Shown one piece after another: positions 8,216-16,530 of a stretch of DNA of 64,000 nucleotides. Made by a program: the position numbers and the translations under genes. The notes under the pieces are model-generated. The model had not been told where the DNA came from. It did not search any database and was given only the letters and a program-made list of their open reading frames with translations. The first letter of the stretch is position 1, and each line of letters begins with the position of its first letter. This DNA is from Streptomyces sp. NBC_01304 (GTDB lineage Bacteria; Actinomycetota; Actinomycetes; Streptomycetales; Streptomycetaceae): NCBI RefSeq assembly GCF_035975855.1, contig NZ_CP109055.1:3162001-3226000 (forward strand). Reading direction: 5' to 3'.

Positions 8216-8782
8216 ATGGTGTCGTGGCTGGAAGAGCTGGAGCGGCGGGATGCTGCCGCACGAGATCGAATCGCTGAACTGCGTGGCCAGATCAAGGAGT
8301 TGACGGTCCTCCTGGTCGTGCAGGAAGAGGTGGCCTCCCGGCTGGGGATCACGCGGGAGACGATGAGCGAGATCCTTTCCGGGGACAGCACGGTGACCGG
8401 GCCGGAGGCTGGCGGGAGCGATGAGGTGGAGCCGGCGGCTGGGCCGGTGACCGGTGCCGGATCGCCGGTGGGGGTGCGGTTGGTGCCGACCTGGTCGGCG
8501 GAGGTGGACGCGGAGGTGTTGCCGCCCTCGTACCGGGACATCGTGGAGATTCTTGGCGATGCGGTGCATCCGATGCGGGCGCATCAGCTGTGCTCCGTGC
8601 TCGGGCTGTCGACGGACAAGAGCAAGGTGGAGGGGTTCCGTTCGAAGTTGAAACGGCTGGCGGAGCGGGACTGGATCGCGGAGGTGGAGCCGGGGTTGTT
8701 CGCTTCGCGGGATACGGCACCGCGAGGGCGTGCGCCGGGGCGGGGGAACGACCCCGCGGTGTCGCCGCGCGCCGGTGAGTAG
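8216..8782 (+). CDS. IS-encoded accessory protein with coiled coil and winged-helix-like domain
   Basis: A 188-residue product inside the IS, upstream of and co-directional with the transposase. The N-terminus is a coiled coil (SWLEELERRDAAARDRIAEL), followed by a short helix-turn-helix-like segment (EEVASRLGITRETMSEILS). After a Gly/Pro/Glu linker, the C-terminal part (LGDAVHPMRAHQLCSVLGLS, then SKVEGFRSKLKRLAERDWI) looks like a winged helix. It may bind the IS ends or regulate transposition. ATG 8216 is chosen because the coiled coil begins there. The family is not recognised by name. Confidence 0.65.
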   Translation: MVSWLEELERRDAAARDRIAELRGQIKELTVLLVVQEEVASRLGITRETMSEILSGDSTVTGPEAGGSDEVEPAAGPVTGAGSPVGVRLVPTWSAEVDAEVLPPSYRDIVEILGDAVHPMRAHQLCSVLGLSTDKSKVEGFRSKLKRLAERDWIAEVEPGLFASRDTAPRGRAPGRGNDPAVSPRAGE

Positions 8783-8824
8783 GAGGGCTCTCGCGCCTAG
8801 CGTCGAGGGTGACGAAACCATTCG

Positions 8825-10375
8825 ATGCCCCGGAACGAGAGCCCGATGGAAGACTACGAGCACGCCGCGATGGCTGACCCGTTTGCCCGCGCGGTTTCTT
8901 TCTTCACTCAGCTGATCTGCGACCTCTCCGGTCCCGCCGCGCTAATCCTGCCCCATCAGGATGTGGAGGAGATGGCCGCGGCTCAGGGCCGGGAGCTGGC
9001 CCGGCTGTTGCTGCAGGCCCACCTTGATCTGCGCGCCCGCCGGGAGGAGGCGGAGCTGACCGTACTGGACACATGCTCGCGTGCGGCCCTGGCCGGCGGA
9101 CGCACCCGCTTGGAGAGCGGGCATCACCGTGAACTGGCCACCGTCATCGGGACGGTGAGGGTGACCCGGTGCGCGCTCAGGTCGCCGGGCCTGTCCAACG
9201 TCTATCCGGCCGACAAGGTGCTCGGCCTGCCCCGCGAGCGGCATAGTCTCGGGGTGCGCAAGCTGGCGGTGCTCGAGTCGGTGCGCGGTTCGTACGACAC
9301 CGCGATGGAGGCGATCACCCGCGCCTGCGGGAAGGTCGTAGGCAAACGCCAGATCGAACACCTCGTGCAGCAAGCGGCGGTGGACGTGGCCGCGTTCTAT
9401 GCCGCCCGCACCCCCACGCCGGCGAGCGCGGCGACACTGCTGGTTTTGTCCGTGGACGGCAAGGGCATCGTGATGCGCCCGGGCCATTTGCGCGAAGCCA
9501 CCCGCAAGGCGGCGGAGCGGGCGAAGCGGACCTTCCGCACCCGGCTGGCCATCGGAGAGAAGACGGGACGCAAGCGGATGGCGACCCTGGCCGCCATCTA
9601 CGACGCCGACCCGGCCGTGCGCCGCCCGCACGACATCATCGCCCCACCCGGCGGCCGCAGCACCGCCCGCATTCCGCGCCCGGGGCCGAAAGCGCAGGCC
9701 AAGTGGCTGACAGGATCGGTCGAACACGACCCGGAGTACGTCATCGCCGCCGCCTTCGACCAGGCCGAGGCCCGCGACCCGCAGCACCGCAGGTGCTGGG
9801 TGGTCCTCGTCGATGGCGCCCGCCACCAACTCGACCTGATCCAGGCCGAGGCCGAGCGCCGCGGCGTGAGCATCCACATCGTCCTCGACCTCGTCCACGT
9901 GATCGAGAAACTCTGGGCCGCATCCCGCTGCTTCCACGCCCCCGCCGACCCGGCGGCCGAGGACTGGATCGCCGTCAAGACCGCCCGTGTCCTGCGGGGA
10001 CGCGCCCAGCAGGCCGCCGACGAGATCCGCGCCGAGGCCGACCGCCACAAGTTGACAGGCGATCAACGGACGGCTGTCGACAAAGCCTGTCAATACCTCA
10101 ACAACAACGCCGACTTCGTCCACTACGACCGGGCACTCGCCGCCGGCTGGCCGATCGCCAGCGGCGTCATCGAAGGCGCGGCCCGCCACCTCATCGCCGA
10201 CAGACTCGACATTACCGGCAGCAGATGGAGCGTCCCGGGCGCAGAGGCACTCCTCATCCTCCGCGCCGTGATCAGCAACGGCGATTTCACCGCCTACTGG
10301 CGCTATCACGTGCACGAAGAGCACACACGCCTCTATCCCCGCACCGGCCAGGCCGACTACCGCCTGACGGCCTGA
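8825..10375 (+). CDS. ISKra4-family DDE transposase
   Basis: A 516-residue transposase. The N-terminal third is helical and Arg-rich with a zinc-poor DNA-binding region, then the RNase H-like core begins at LLVLSVDGKGIVMRPGHL (first Asp). The second Asp is at IHIVLDLVHVIEKLW, and the conserved ISKra4 motif GWPIASGVIEGAARHLIADR carries the catalytic Glu. This order (S-x-D-G-K-G, D-x-x-H-x-x-E-x-L-W, G-x-I-E-x-x-x-R-x-L) is diagnostic. The frame is intact, so the element may still move. ATG 8825 or the in-frame ATG 8846 could be the start. Confidence 0.92.
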   Translation: MPRNESPMEDYEHAAMADPFARAVSFFTQLICDLSGPAALILPHQDVEEMAAAQGRELARLLLQAHLDLRARREEAELTVLDTCSRAALAGGRTRLESGHHRELATVIGTVRVTRCALRSPGLSNVYPADKVLGLPRERHSLGVRKLAVLESVRGSYDTAMEAITRACGKVVGKRQIEHLVQQAAVDVAAFYAARTPTPASAATLLVLSVDGKGIVMRPGHLREATRKAAERAKRTFRTRLAIGEKTGRKRMATLAAIYDADPAVRRPHDIIAPPGGRSTARIPRPGPKAQAKWLTGSVEHDPEYVIAAAFDQAEARDPQHRRCWVVLVDGARHQLDLIQAEAERRGVSIHIVLDLVHVIEKLWAASRCFHAPADPAAEDWIAVKTARVLRGRAQQAADEIRAEADRHKLTGDQRTAVDKACQYLNNNADFVHYDRALAAGWPIASGVIEGAARHLIADRLDITGSRWSVPGAEALLILRAVISNGDFTAYWRYHVHEEHTRLYPRTGQADYRLTA

Positions 10376-10382
10376 ACAATCT

Positions 10383-10934
10383 TCAGAGATACCGTGCGCG
10401 GAGACGAGTGAAGGCGGTGGGCGTTGGTCGGCCCGGGAGGAATTTCTTGATCAATTCGGCGCATTCGTGCGGGTCCGCCGTGCTGGTGTCGCATTCGACG
10501 TCATAGTCACCGTGCCCATGGACCAGGTCGTACTGCATCGCCGCAAGGCCCGAAGGACGGTCACCACGCGCCTCTTCCCTGCGGATCAGTTCGTCCAGTG
10601 AGCAGCGGACGCCGACGAACAGCACATCCTCTGGGGGCAGCACGGTCAGGCAGTCGACCAGCCGCCACGGCTCGCTGAGTACATGATCGACGATGACATC
10701 GTTGCCCACCTCAGCCATGGCCGCGATCGAGCGATGGAAGCCCATCCTCGTCCGTCGCAGAGCGGTGTCGAGGTCTTCCTGCATCAGATCCCGCTTCGTA
10801 CGCATGGCGTTGAAGCTGTCGACCGCCAAATGGGAGAAGACGCCGTCGTCCAGGATGTCGAGCAACTCCCCGGCGATGCTCGACTTCCCTGAACTGGAAG
10901 TTCCGTTGAGGAAGATGATCCGACCAGCCGTCAT
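10383..10934 (-). CDS. Chloramphenicol-phosphotransferase-like P-loop kinase, IS passenger
   Basis: A 183-residue P-loop enzyme of the CPT family. Walker A is IIFLNGTSSSGKSSIAGEL, followed by the family's VDSFNAM substrate loop (FSHLAVDSFNAMRTKRD), then DVIVDHVLSEPWRLVDCL (Asp/His catalytic stretch) and the LID helix DELIRREEARGDRPSGLA. Streptomyces venezuelae CPT 3'-O-phosphorylates chloramphenicol; most homologues have unknown small-molecule substrates. It is convergent with the transposase and lies wholly inside the inverted repeats, so it travels with the IS. Resistance is possible but not shown. Confidence 0.82.
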   Translation of the reverse strand: MTAGRIIFLNGTSSSGKSSIAGELLDILDDGVFSHLAVDSFNAMRTKRDLMQEDLDTALRRTRMGFHRSIAAMAEVGNDVIVDHVLSEPWRLVDCLTVLPPEDVLFVGVRCSLDELIRREEARGDRPSGLAAMQYDLVHGHGDYDVECDTSTADPHECAELIKKFLPGRPTPTAFTRLRARYL

Positions 10935-11000
10935 GCGGACATGATCACACGGCCTTCCCGACCCGGACGAAGCAGCTACCAGATACGGACTTCACGCCCC

Positions 11001-11023
11001 CTCACTCAGGGAGAGCTACACCC
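11001..11023 (-). repeat. Right terminal inverted repeat of the ISKra4 element
   Basis: Exact reverse complement of the left end at 8116-8138 (23 of 23 positions). The 9-bp target duplication AAAGGCAAC follows at 11024-11032. Confidence 0.93.
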
Positions 11024-11032
11024 AAAGGCAAC
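11024..11032. repeat. Right copy of the 9-bp IS target-site duplication
   Basis: AAAGGCAAC matches the copy at 8107-8115. The bases that follow (CGATGAAG) supply the original last codon, stop and overlapping ATG of the interrupted gene pair. Confidence 0.93.
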
Positions 11033-11034
11033 CG

Positions 11035-11481
11035 ATGAAGACCGCGCATGCCCTCCTTGTGACCTCGGTAGTAGCCACCGCTGGACTCTGGCTCGCCGAG
11101 CGCCAGCACAGGCAGCGCCTCGCGTTGGACGCCGCGGACATCCATCAGCGGCTCCTCGCCGACACCGACGCGAGCCCGCAGTACCGCGCGATCTGGGCCA
11201 CCGCTGAGCTGCCCGACGAGGAGAAGGCTCACTTGTTGCACTGCAACCGGCAGGTCAGCTTCCTGTCCGCCAAGTTCCGCGTCGGCCTCCTCGACAGAGC
11301 CAGGTTGCGGGTTCAGGCCAGGGCGTTGATGGAGCACGCCCCGTACCGCGCGTACTGGGCCCGATACGGAGGCTTCCGGGACGACGAGGCGATGGACCGT
11401 ACCGATCACAAGTTCAACTCAATCTTCGACGACGAATACTCCACCGCGGCCCACGCCGCCATGGAGCCCGCCGCCGCCTAG
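11035..11481 (+). CDS. DUF6082-like membrane-anchored protein
   Basis: A 148-residue protein with a short hydrophobic N-terminal segment (KTAHALLVTSVVATAGLWLA) that could anchor it. A conserved-looking body follows: IHQRLLADTDASPQYRAIW, LLHCNRQVSFLSAKFRVGLL and YRAYWARYGGFRDDEAMDRT, typical of Streptomyces DUF6082 proteins. Its ATG once overlapped the stop of the DUF6415-like gene (ATGA) before the IS inserted, so it was the distal gene of the HATPase operon. It now depends on any promoter within the IS right end. Function unknown. Confidence 0.7.
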   Translation: MKTAHALLVTSVVATAGLWLAERQHRQRLALDAADIHQRLLADTDASPQYRAIWATAELPDEEKAHLLHCNRQVSFLSAKFRVGLLDRARLRVQARALMEHAPYRAYWARYGGFRDDEAMDRTDHKFNSIFDDEYSTAAHAAMEPAAA

Positions 11482-11927
11482 GACCGGGGTCTCCTCCCGG
11501 CCGTGAGGACCACCGCGCCCCGCGGAGGACCCGAGGCCACCCCCAGGTGGAGGAGACGGCGCCCGTACCCGCGCCCCGGCTGCCCTCTGTGGGGGAGCAA
11601 GCAGCCGGCCCGCTCAATCGCCCGTCCGGCTTCCACGACGGACGGGTGCACCACCCGGCAACCGGACCTGAGATACCGGCTCGGCGCCGGACGAGACGTG
11701 TGGGGAGGAATCCCTTTCCTCCCACCGGGTTCCTCCCCGCACGAACCGACCCAACGGACGAAGGGAGCACAACGGTGGAGATATCCGAGGCTGCTTTCCA
11801 GCCGAACTCCGACGGACATCAGGGTCGGCGGCGCGTAGCTGCATACCCGTATGGCGACCTGGCTAGCGTCGCCGACGGCAGACAGCTGACACGCCTCGAC
11901 CGCTCAAACACCACGTAAGGAATCCCC
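11482..11927 (+). promoter_or_regulatory. Leader region of the lanthipeptide operon with a long hairpin and a possible short ORF
   Basis: This 446-base gap separates the DUF6082-like gene from the methyltransferase. It holds a 13-bp hairpin (one G-U pair) with arms 11698-11710 and 11730-11742; a third TTCCTCCC copy at 11716-11723 could compete for the left arm, so two exclusive folds are possible. GTG 11775 after AAGGGAG opens a 47-codon frame ending at 11918 (EISEAAFQPNSDGHQG...), nine bases before the next ATG; it may be a leader peptide or chance. No confident promoter boxes were identified. Confidence 0.4.
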
Positions 11928-13157
11928 ATGACCGGTGTGACGACCGTAGATCCCAGCGAGGCGACGCGCCTGCGCCACCAGACCATCGACCAGTTGCGGG
12001 ACGAGGGCTGGATCACCTCTGCCCCGGTCGAGGCGGCGATGAGGAAGGTGCCCCGCGACCGGTTCACCCCTGCGGACACGCCGCTCAAGGACGTGTACGC
12101 CCCGTACTCGGCCGTGATCACCAAGACCGACGAGTACGGCGTCCAGATCAGTAGCGTCTCGGCACCGCAGATCCAGGCCATCCAGCTGGAGCAGTGCCAA
12201 CTCCGGCCCGGCATGCGGGTCCTGGAAATCGGCTCTGGCGGACTCAACGCCGCCTACCTGGCCGAAATCGTCGGACCCGAGGGCCAGGTGACCACGGTCG
12301 ACATCGACGGCGAGGTCACCGAGCGGGCTGCTCGGCTGCTCGCCGAGAACGGCTATGCCCAGGTGCGTGTGGTCACCGCGGACGCCGCCGAGCCGATCCC
12401 GGACCTCGGCGAGGTGGACGTTGTCCTGGTCACCGTGGGGGCCTGGGACGTCCCTCCTGCCTGGACCCATCAGCTCAAGGCCGGCGGCCGTCTCGTCGTG
12501 CCCCTGCGGATGCGGGGCCTGACCCGCTCCGTCGCCTTCACCCGCGTCGGCGACCGCCTGGAGTCTCAGTCCGCGATGATCTGCGGGTTCGTCCCGATGC
12601 AGGGCGCGACTGAGCACGACGAACAGCTCCTGCTGGTCAACGGGACGCCGGAGATCGCTCTGCGTTTCGACGACGGCCTTCCCGCCGAGCCCAGCAAGCT
12701 CGACAACGCCGTCACGAGGCCGCGCCACGAACTGTGGACCGGCGTCACCATCGGCCTCAGCGAACTGCTCGACACCCTCCAGATGACCCTGGCGATCAGC
12801 CTGCCGGGCTTTTGCACCATGGCCGTCGATGAGGACCTGGACACCGGCCTGGTCGCCCCGGTCAAGAAGGCGTACTCCCTCGCCGCCGTCGAAGAGGACA
12901 CCTTCGCCTACCTCATCACCCGCCGCACCGAGGACAACCAACACGTCGAGTACGGCGTGCACGCCCTGGGCCCGCACGCCGAGCAATTCGCCGCGAAGAT
13001 CGCCGACGTGCTGCACGACTGGGCAGCCAACCGGCGCGGCGGCCCCAGCCCGAGCATCCGGGTCTATCCGGCCGGCACCCCCGATGACCAAATCCAGGGA
13101 GACCGGGTCATCGACAAGGTGCACAGCCGGATCTCGCTCTCCTGGCCCGCGGCCTAG
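11928..13157 (+). CDS. FxLD-system methyltransferase (protein-L-isoaspartate O-methyltransferase-like)
   Basis: A 409-residue PIMT-like enzyme. The N-terminal part has the PIMT features VEAAMRKVPRDRFTP, YGVQISSVSAPQIQAIQLEQ, and SAM motif I VLEIGSGGLNAAYLAEIVG, then VTTVDIDGEVTERAA and GGRLVVPLRMR. A C-terminal extension of about 180 residues is typical of the FxLD methyltransferases beside class I lanthipeptides. By analogy with OlvSA-type enzymes it may methylate a core Asp so that it collapses to succinimide/isoaspartate; the precursor has an Asp-Gly step suited to this (inference). The start follows TAAGGAA. It lies 51 bases upstream of the precursor gene. Confidence 0.85.
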   Translation: MTGVTTVDPSEATRLRHQTIDQLRDEGWITSAPVEAAMRKVPRDRFTPADTPLKDVYAPYSAVITKTDEYGVQISSVSAPQIQAIQLEQCQLRPGMRVLEIGSGGLNAAYLAEIVGPEGQVTTVDIDGEVTERAARLLAENGYAQVRVVTADAAEPIPDLGEVDVVLVTVGAWDVPPAWTHQLKAGGRLVVPLRMRGLTRSVAFTRVGDRLESQSAMICGFVPMQGATEHDEQLLLVNGTPEIALRFDDGLPAEPSKLDNAVTRPRHELWTGVTIGLSELLDTLQMTLAISLPGFCTMAVDEDLDTGLVAPVKKAYSLAAVEEDTFAYLITRRTEDNQHVEYGVHALGPHAEQFAAKIADVLHDWAANRRGGPSPSIRVYPAGTPDDQIQGDRVIDKVHSRISLSWPAA

Positions 13158-13208
13158 CCACCGCGAGCCAGGCCCATCAGGCACCACCCGTCAATCAGGA
13201 GGATCGAA

Positions 13209-13406
13209 ATGAGCCCAACCGCTGCAGTTCTGGAAGCACCCCAGGCCGCCTTCGGCGAGGAAGACGACTTCGCCCCGCTGAACGTCAAGGTGGTCGTCGC
13301 CGCCCACCCCATCGGGAAGCTGATGTGCTCCACCGGCGACGGCTGTGGCGGCACCTGCGCCGGCAGCGCCTCGTCCTGCAACAGCTTCGTCGAGGACCCG
13401 GCCTGA
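13209..13406 (+). CDS. FxLD-type lanthipeptide precursor
   Basis: A 65-residue precursor. The leader contains acidic GEEDDFAPLNVKVVV, resembling the F-x-L-D/F-N-L-D leader box bound by LanB enzymes, although here it reads F-A-P-L-N. The core probably begins after the helical KLM: CSTGDGCGGTCAGSASSC, then NSFVEDPA, with four Cys and seven Ser/Thr before the last Cys region, enough for up to four thioether rings. An Asp-Gly pair is a candidate isoaspartate site. RBS AGGAGG precedes the ATG. A 12-bp hairpin follows, so precursor mRNA should exceed enzyme mRNA. No protease for leader removal is evident in the cluster. Confidence 0.88.
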   Translation: MSPTAAVLEAPQAAFGEEDDFAPLNVKVVVAAHPIGKLMCSTGDGCGGTCAGSASSCNSFVEDPA

Positions 13407-13426
13407 TCTGACCCACGACCGGTCAA

Positions 13427-13460
13427 GCGGGGCGCCGAGCAGCACTGTTCGGCGCCCCGC
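13427..13460 (+). terminator. Hairpin between the precursor and LanB genes (attenuator)
   Basis: Perfect 12-bp stem GCGGGGCGCCGA (13427-13438) and its complement (13449-13460) with a 10-base loop and no T-run. Placed 21 bases after the precursor stop and 44 before lanB, it most likely limits read-through so that precursor is made in excess. Confidence 0.75.
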
Positions 13461-13503
13461 GCCCGCCCCAGCCGCCACCCTCCGCCGGAAGGACCGAGCT
13501 CTC

Positions 13504-16500
13504 ATGGCCGACGCCATCAGGTACCAGTGGACGGGCGCGGCCCTGCTCCGCGCCACCACCGACCCGAGCCCCGCTGACATCCCTCAGAGCCTCAACCTGG
13601 ACGACCCGGTGAGCACCCGAACGTGGCTGGTGAGGATCTGGCAACGGCCCGACGTACGCAACGCCCTGACTACCGCCAGTCCCGTTCTCTCCCAGACCGT
13701 GGAGAGCATCATCGTGCGTGGCACGCCCCCGCCACCCCGTCAGATCCGCCGCGCCGCCCTCTCCGTCATCTCCTATCTCCTGCGTTGGCGGCAACGGCCC
13801 ACCCCCTTCGGCCTGTTCGCCGGCACTGCCCCGCTCACGGTCGACACAGCACCGCAGGCGCGCTGGGGCCGGGACCATCCGGTCCGGCTACGCGCCGACG
13901 GCGAGTGGATCAGCGACGTCATCCAGCACCTGGAGCACAACGCCGAACTCCTCGAACGCCTCCTGGTCGTCGCGAACAACACCGCCTACCTCCGCGGCGA
14001 ACGTCTGGCTGCGCCCGGTCCGCCCGCCGATGGTCACGCCCGCCTCATGGCGCCCGTCGAGATTTCCATGCGCCTCACCCGGCCGGTGAAAGCGGCGATG
14101 CACGCCGCCCGGAACCCGATCCGCTACCAGGACTTGCGCGATCACCTGACGGCCCTGTTCCCGGCCGGAGCCGGAGGGAAGATCGACGAGGTTCTGCGCG
14201 AACTGCTCACACAGAACGTCCTCATCACCAGCCTGCGCCCGCCCATGACCACAATCGACGCGCTCGATCATGTGTGTGCCGAGTTGAAGAAGGCCGACAC
14301 GCACTCACTGCCCGACGTCGGGGACTACGCCCGCAGCCTGTACGACCTGCGCGACGACCTGGCCGCACACGAAGAGCCCGCCGCCTCCACTAACCTGCAG
14401 GCGCTCACCACCGGCATGGCCACCCGATCCGCCATCGCACCAGTTCCGGTACTCGTGGACACCGTCCTGAACGCATCGGTGCACCTGCCCGCCGATGTGA
14501 TCACCGAAGCGCAGAACGCCGTCGCCGTCATGCACCGCCTCAGCCCGCTGCCCTACGGCTATCACCACTGGCGGGACTACCACCGCCGCTTCCGCGCCCA
14601 GTACGGAGTCGGCGCGACCGTGCCCGTCCTCGATCTGGTCGCTGACGGCGGCCTGGGCTGGCCCGCCGGATACACCGGCTCCGAGCGCCGCAAAGCCCCC
14701 ACGGTGCTCACCGACCGTGACGCCGTGATGCTCCGGCTCCTCCAGCAGACCGGGCACGGCGATCTCGTCCTCGACGAGCCCACAATCACCGAACTCGTCG
14801 AAGCCGCCGGCGTCGACGAGCCGCTCTACACAGACCGCTGCGAACTCGGCTTCGAGGTCCACGCTCCCTCCACGCGCGCGTTGGTGGAGGGCGAATTCAG
14901 CATCGAGATCACCAGCGTGCCCCGCCCCGGGAGCAGCATGCTCGGGCGCTTCGCCCACTTGCTGCCTACCGACCAGCAGCGCCTGATCGCCGATTCCTAC
15001 ACGACCCGGCCCGAGGCCATCACCGCGCAGCTCTCCTTCACGCCGCGCCGTCGCCGCAACGAGAACGTCGTCCGCATGCCCCAACTCCTGCCCTACGTAA
15101 TCCCGCTCGCCGAGCACCCCGTCGAAGGCGCCATGTCGATCGCCCTGGACGACATCGGCGTCACGGCCGATGCCCGCAGCCTGCACCTCGTGCAGCTCTC
15201 CACCGGTCGCCCGATCGACGCGCGCGTGCTCCACGCCTTGGAGGCCGGGATCCAGACTCCGCCCCTGGCTCGGTTCTTGGCCGAGGTGGCAGGGGCCCGG
15301 CATGCGGCCTACAAGCCCTTCGACTTCGGTGCCGCCTCGCGTCTGCCGTACCTGCCCCGGGTGCGCTACGGCCGAACCACCTTGGCCGCGGCTCGCTGGC
15401 TCCTCGACAACCGGGGCATGCCCGGCCGTGCCGCCTCGCACGACGCATGGGAGACAGCATTTGCGGCCTGGCGTACGCGCATGAACGTCGCCCGTTATGT
15501 CTGCCTGATGGAGTACGACCAGCGGCTGCCGCTCGACCTCGACCACCCGGTGCATCGCCGCCTGGTGCGTTCGCGGATGTATGAGGGGCCCGGCCTGGAA
15601 CTGCGCCAGGCGGTGGATCCCGACGCGCACGGCTGGATCGGCCGCACGCACGACGTCGTACTCCCGTTCGTCCGCAGCACTCCGACCCATCGGTCGCTGC
15701 CGGCGCTGCGCCCCCACCAGGATGCCGAGGCGCCTATCCAGTTCCCGGGGGTGGGCTCGGTACTCCAGCTGCATCTGCACGCCCACCCCGACCGCTTCGA
15801 CGAGATCCTCGACCGCCACGTCCCACCGCTGCTGGCCGCGCTGGAGACCGAGCCCACGTGGTGGTTCACCCGTAACCGGCAACTTGCCCGCCCCGAGACC
15901 GGGCAGCACCTCACGCTCACCCTGCATGTCGTGCCTGCCGAACACGCCGTCGTGGCAGCTGCCGTGAACCGGTGGGCAACCGAACTGCACCACCAACGTC
16001 TCCTCGCCCGCCTGACTATGGAGCCTTACCGGCCGCAGACCGGGCGCTACGGGGCACGGGCGGCCATGGATGCCGTGCACGACGTCTTCGCCGCAGATTC
16101 GGCGGCAGCCCTCGCACAGATCCGCCTCACCTCTCGCACCGACCTCACGCCCCGAGCCGTAACGGCCGCGAGCCTGGTCGACCTCGCCACGCATCTCATG
16201 CGCTGCGCCGAGGACGCATGGCGATGGCTGATCGAGAACACCCCCGCCCACGGCCGCCCCGACCGAACCGACCGCACCCAAGCACTCCAGCTCTACGCGG
16301 CCCAAGGCGGCACCGACCTCACCGGCGTGTGGGCACAACGCGCCCGCACCCTGGCTGCGTACCGGCAGGCACTCACCACGGACGTGCACGAACCCGGCAC
16401 GGTGCTGCGCTCATTGCTGCACCAGCACCACGTGCGGGCCCTCGGTGTCGACCCCACCGCCGAGGCCGCCACCCTGCACCTCGCCCGCTCGGTGGCCTTA

Positions 16501-16530
16501 CGCCATCAGCCGATCAAGGCGACCCGATGA
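13504..16530 (+). CDS. lanB: Class I lanthipeptide dehydratase LanB
   Basis: A 1,008-residue LanB. The glutamylation domain starts with DDPVSTRTWLVRIWQRPDVR and contains the signature YLLRWRQRPTPFGLFAGTAP. The elimination/SpaB_C-like region occupies the C-terminus (HLHAHPDRFDEILDRHVPPL, then LTLTLHVVPAEHAVVAAAVN). LanB uses glutamyl-tRNA to activate precursor Ser/Thr and eliminates glutamate to give Dha/Dhb. ATG 13504 follows GGAAGGA. A TTA codon at 16498-16500, 10 codons from the end, suggests bldA dependence. The next gene overlaps by four bases (ATGA). The separate SpaB_C gene at 17735 may supply an extra elimination unit. Confidence 0.9.
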   Translation: MADAIRYQWTGAALLRATTDPSPADIPQSLNLDDPVSTRTWLVRIWQRPDVRNALTTASPVLSQTVESIIVRGTPPPPRQIRRAALSVISYLLRWRQRPTPFGLFAGTAPLTVDTAPQARWGRDHPVRLRADGEWISDVIQHLEHNAELLERLLVVANNTAYLRGERLAAPGPPADGHARLMAPVEISMRLTRPVKAAMHAARNPIRYQDLRDHLTALFPAGAGGKIDEVLRELLTQNVLITSLRPPMTTIDALDHVCAELKKADTHSLPDVGDYARSLYDLRDDLAAHEEPAASTNLQALTTGMATRSAIAPVPVLVDTVLNASVHLPADVITEAQNAVAVMHRLSPLPYGYHHWRDYHRRFRAQYGVGATVPVLDLVADGGLGWPAGYTGSERRKAPTVLTDRDAVMLRLLQQTGHGDLVLDEPTITELVEAAGVDEPLYTDRCELGFEVHAPSTRALVEGEFSIEITSVPRPGSSMLGRFAHLLPTDQQRLIADSYTTRPEAITAQLSFTPRRRRNENVVRMPQLLPYVIPLAEHPVEGAMSIALDDIGVTADARSLHLVQLSTGRPIDARVLHALEAGIQTPPLARFLAEVAGARHAAYKPFDFGAASRLPYLPRVRYGRTTLAAARWLLDNRGMPGRAASHDAWETAFAAWRTRMNVARYVCLMEYDQRLPLDLDHPVHRRLVRSRMYEGPGLELRQAVDPDAHGWIGRTHDVVLPFVRSTPTHRSLPALRPHQDAEAPIQFPGVGSVLQLHLHAHPDRFDEILDRHVPPLLAALETEPTWWFTRNRQLARPETGQHLTLTLHVVPAEHAVVAAAVNRWATELHHQRLLARLTMEPYRPQTGRYGARAAMDAVHDVFAADSAAALAQIRLTSRTDLTPRAVTAASLVDLATHLMRCAEDAWRWLIENTPAHGRPDRTDRTQALQLYAAQGGTDLTGVWAQRARTLAAYRQALTTDVHEPGTVLRSLLHQHHVRALGVDPTAEAATLHLARSVALRHQPIKATR

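Larger units (their letters stand above)
8116..11023 (+). mobile_element. Complete ISKra4-family insertion sequence, 2,908 bp, with passenger gene
   Basis: The element is bounded by perfect 23-bp inverted repeats (8116-8138 and 11001-11023; outer end GGGTGTAGCTCTCCC) and a 9-bp direct duplication AAAGGCAAC. It contains a small coiled-coil/wHTH gene, an ISKra4-type DDE transposase, and an oppositely oriented P-loop phosphotransferase. Size, long repeats and 9-bp duplication fit the larger members of the ISKra4 family. Perfect repeats and an intact transposase argue for a recent insertion. It landed at the very end of one gene and separates two genes that were translationally coupled. Confidence 0.93.

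Noticed and set aside
8942..10324. 460-codon open frame antisense to the transposase
   Set aside because: The transposase carries catalytic motifs in order; the antisense frame is a codon-bias artefact.
11482..11927. Several 110-120 codon frames upstream of the lanthipeptide genes
   Set aside because: Pro/Arg-rich without RBS or homology; only the short GTG 11775 frame has a plausible RBS and it is listed as uncertain.
14305..16389. 694-codon open frame antisense to lanB
   Set aside because: LanB motifs are unambiguous on the + strand; the antisense product is Gly/Val-rich without a family.
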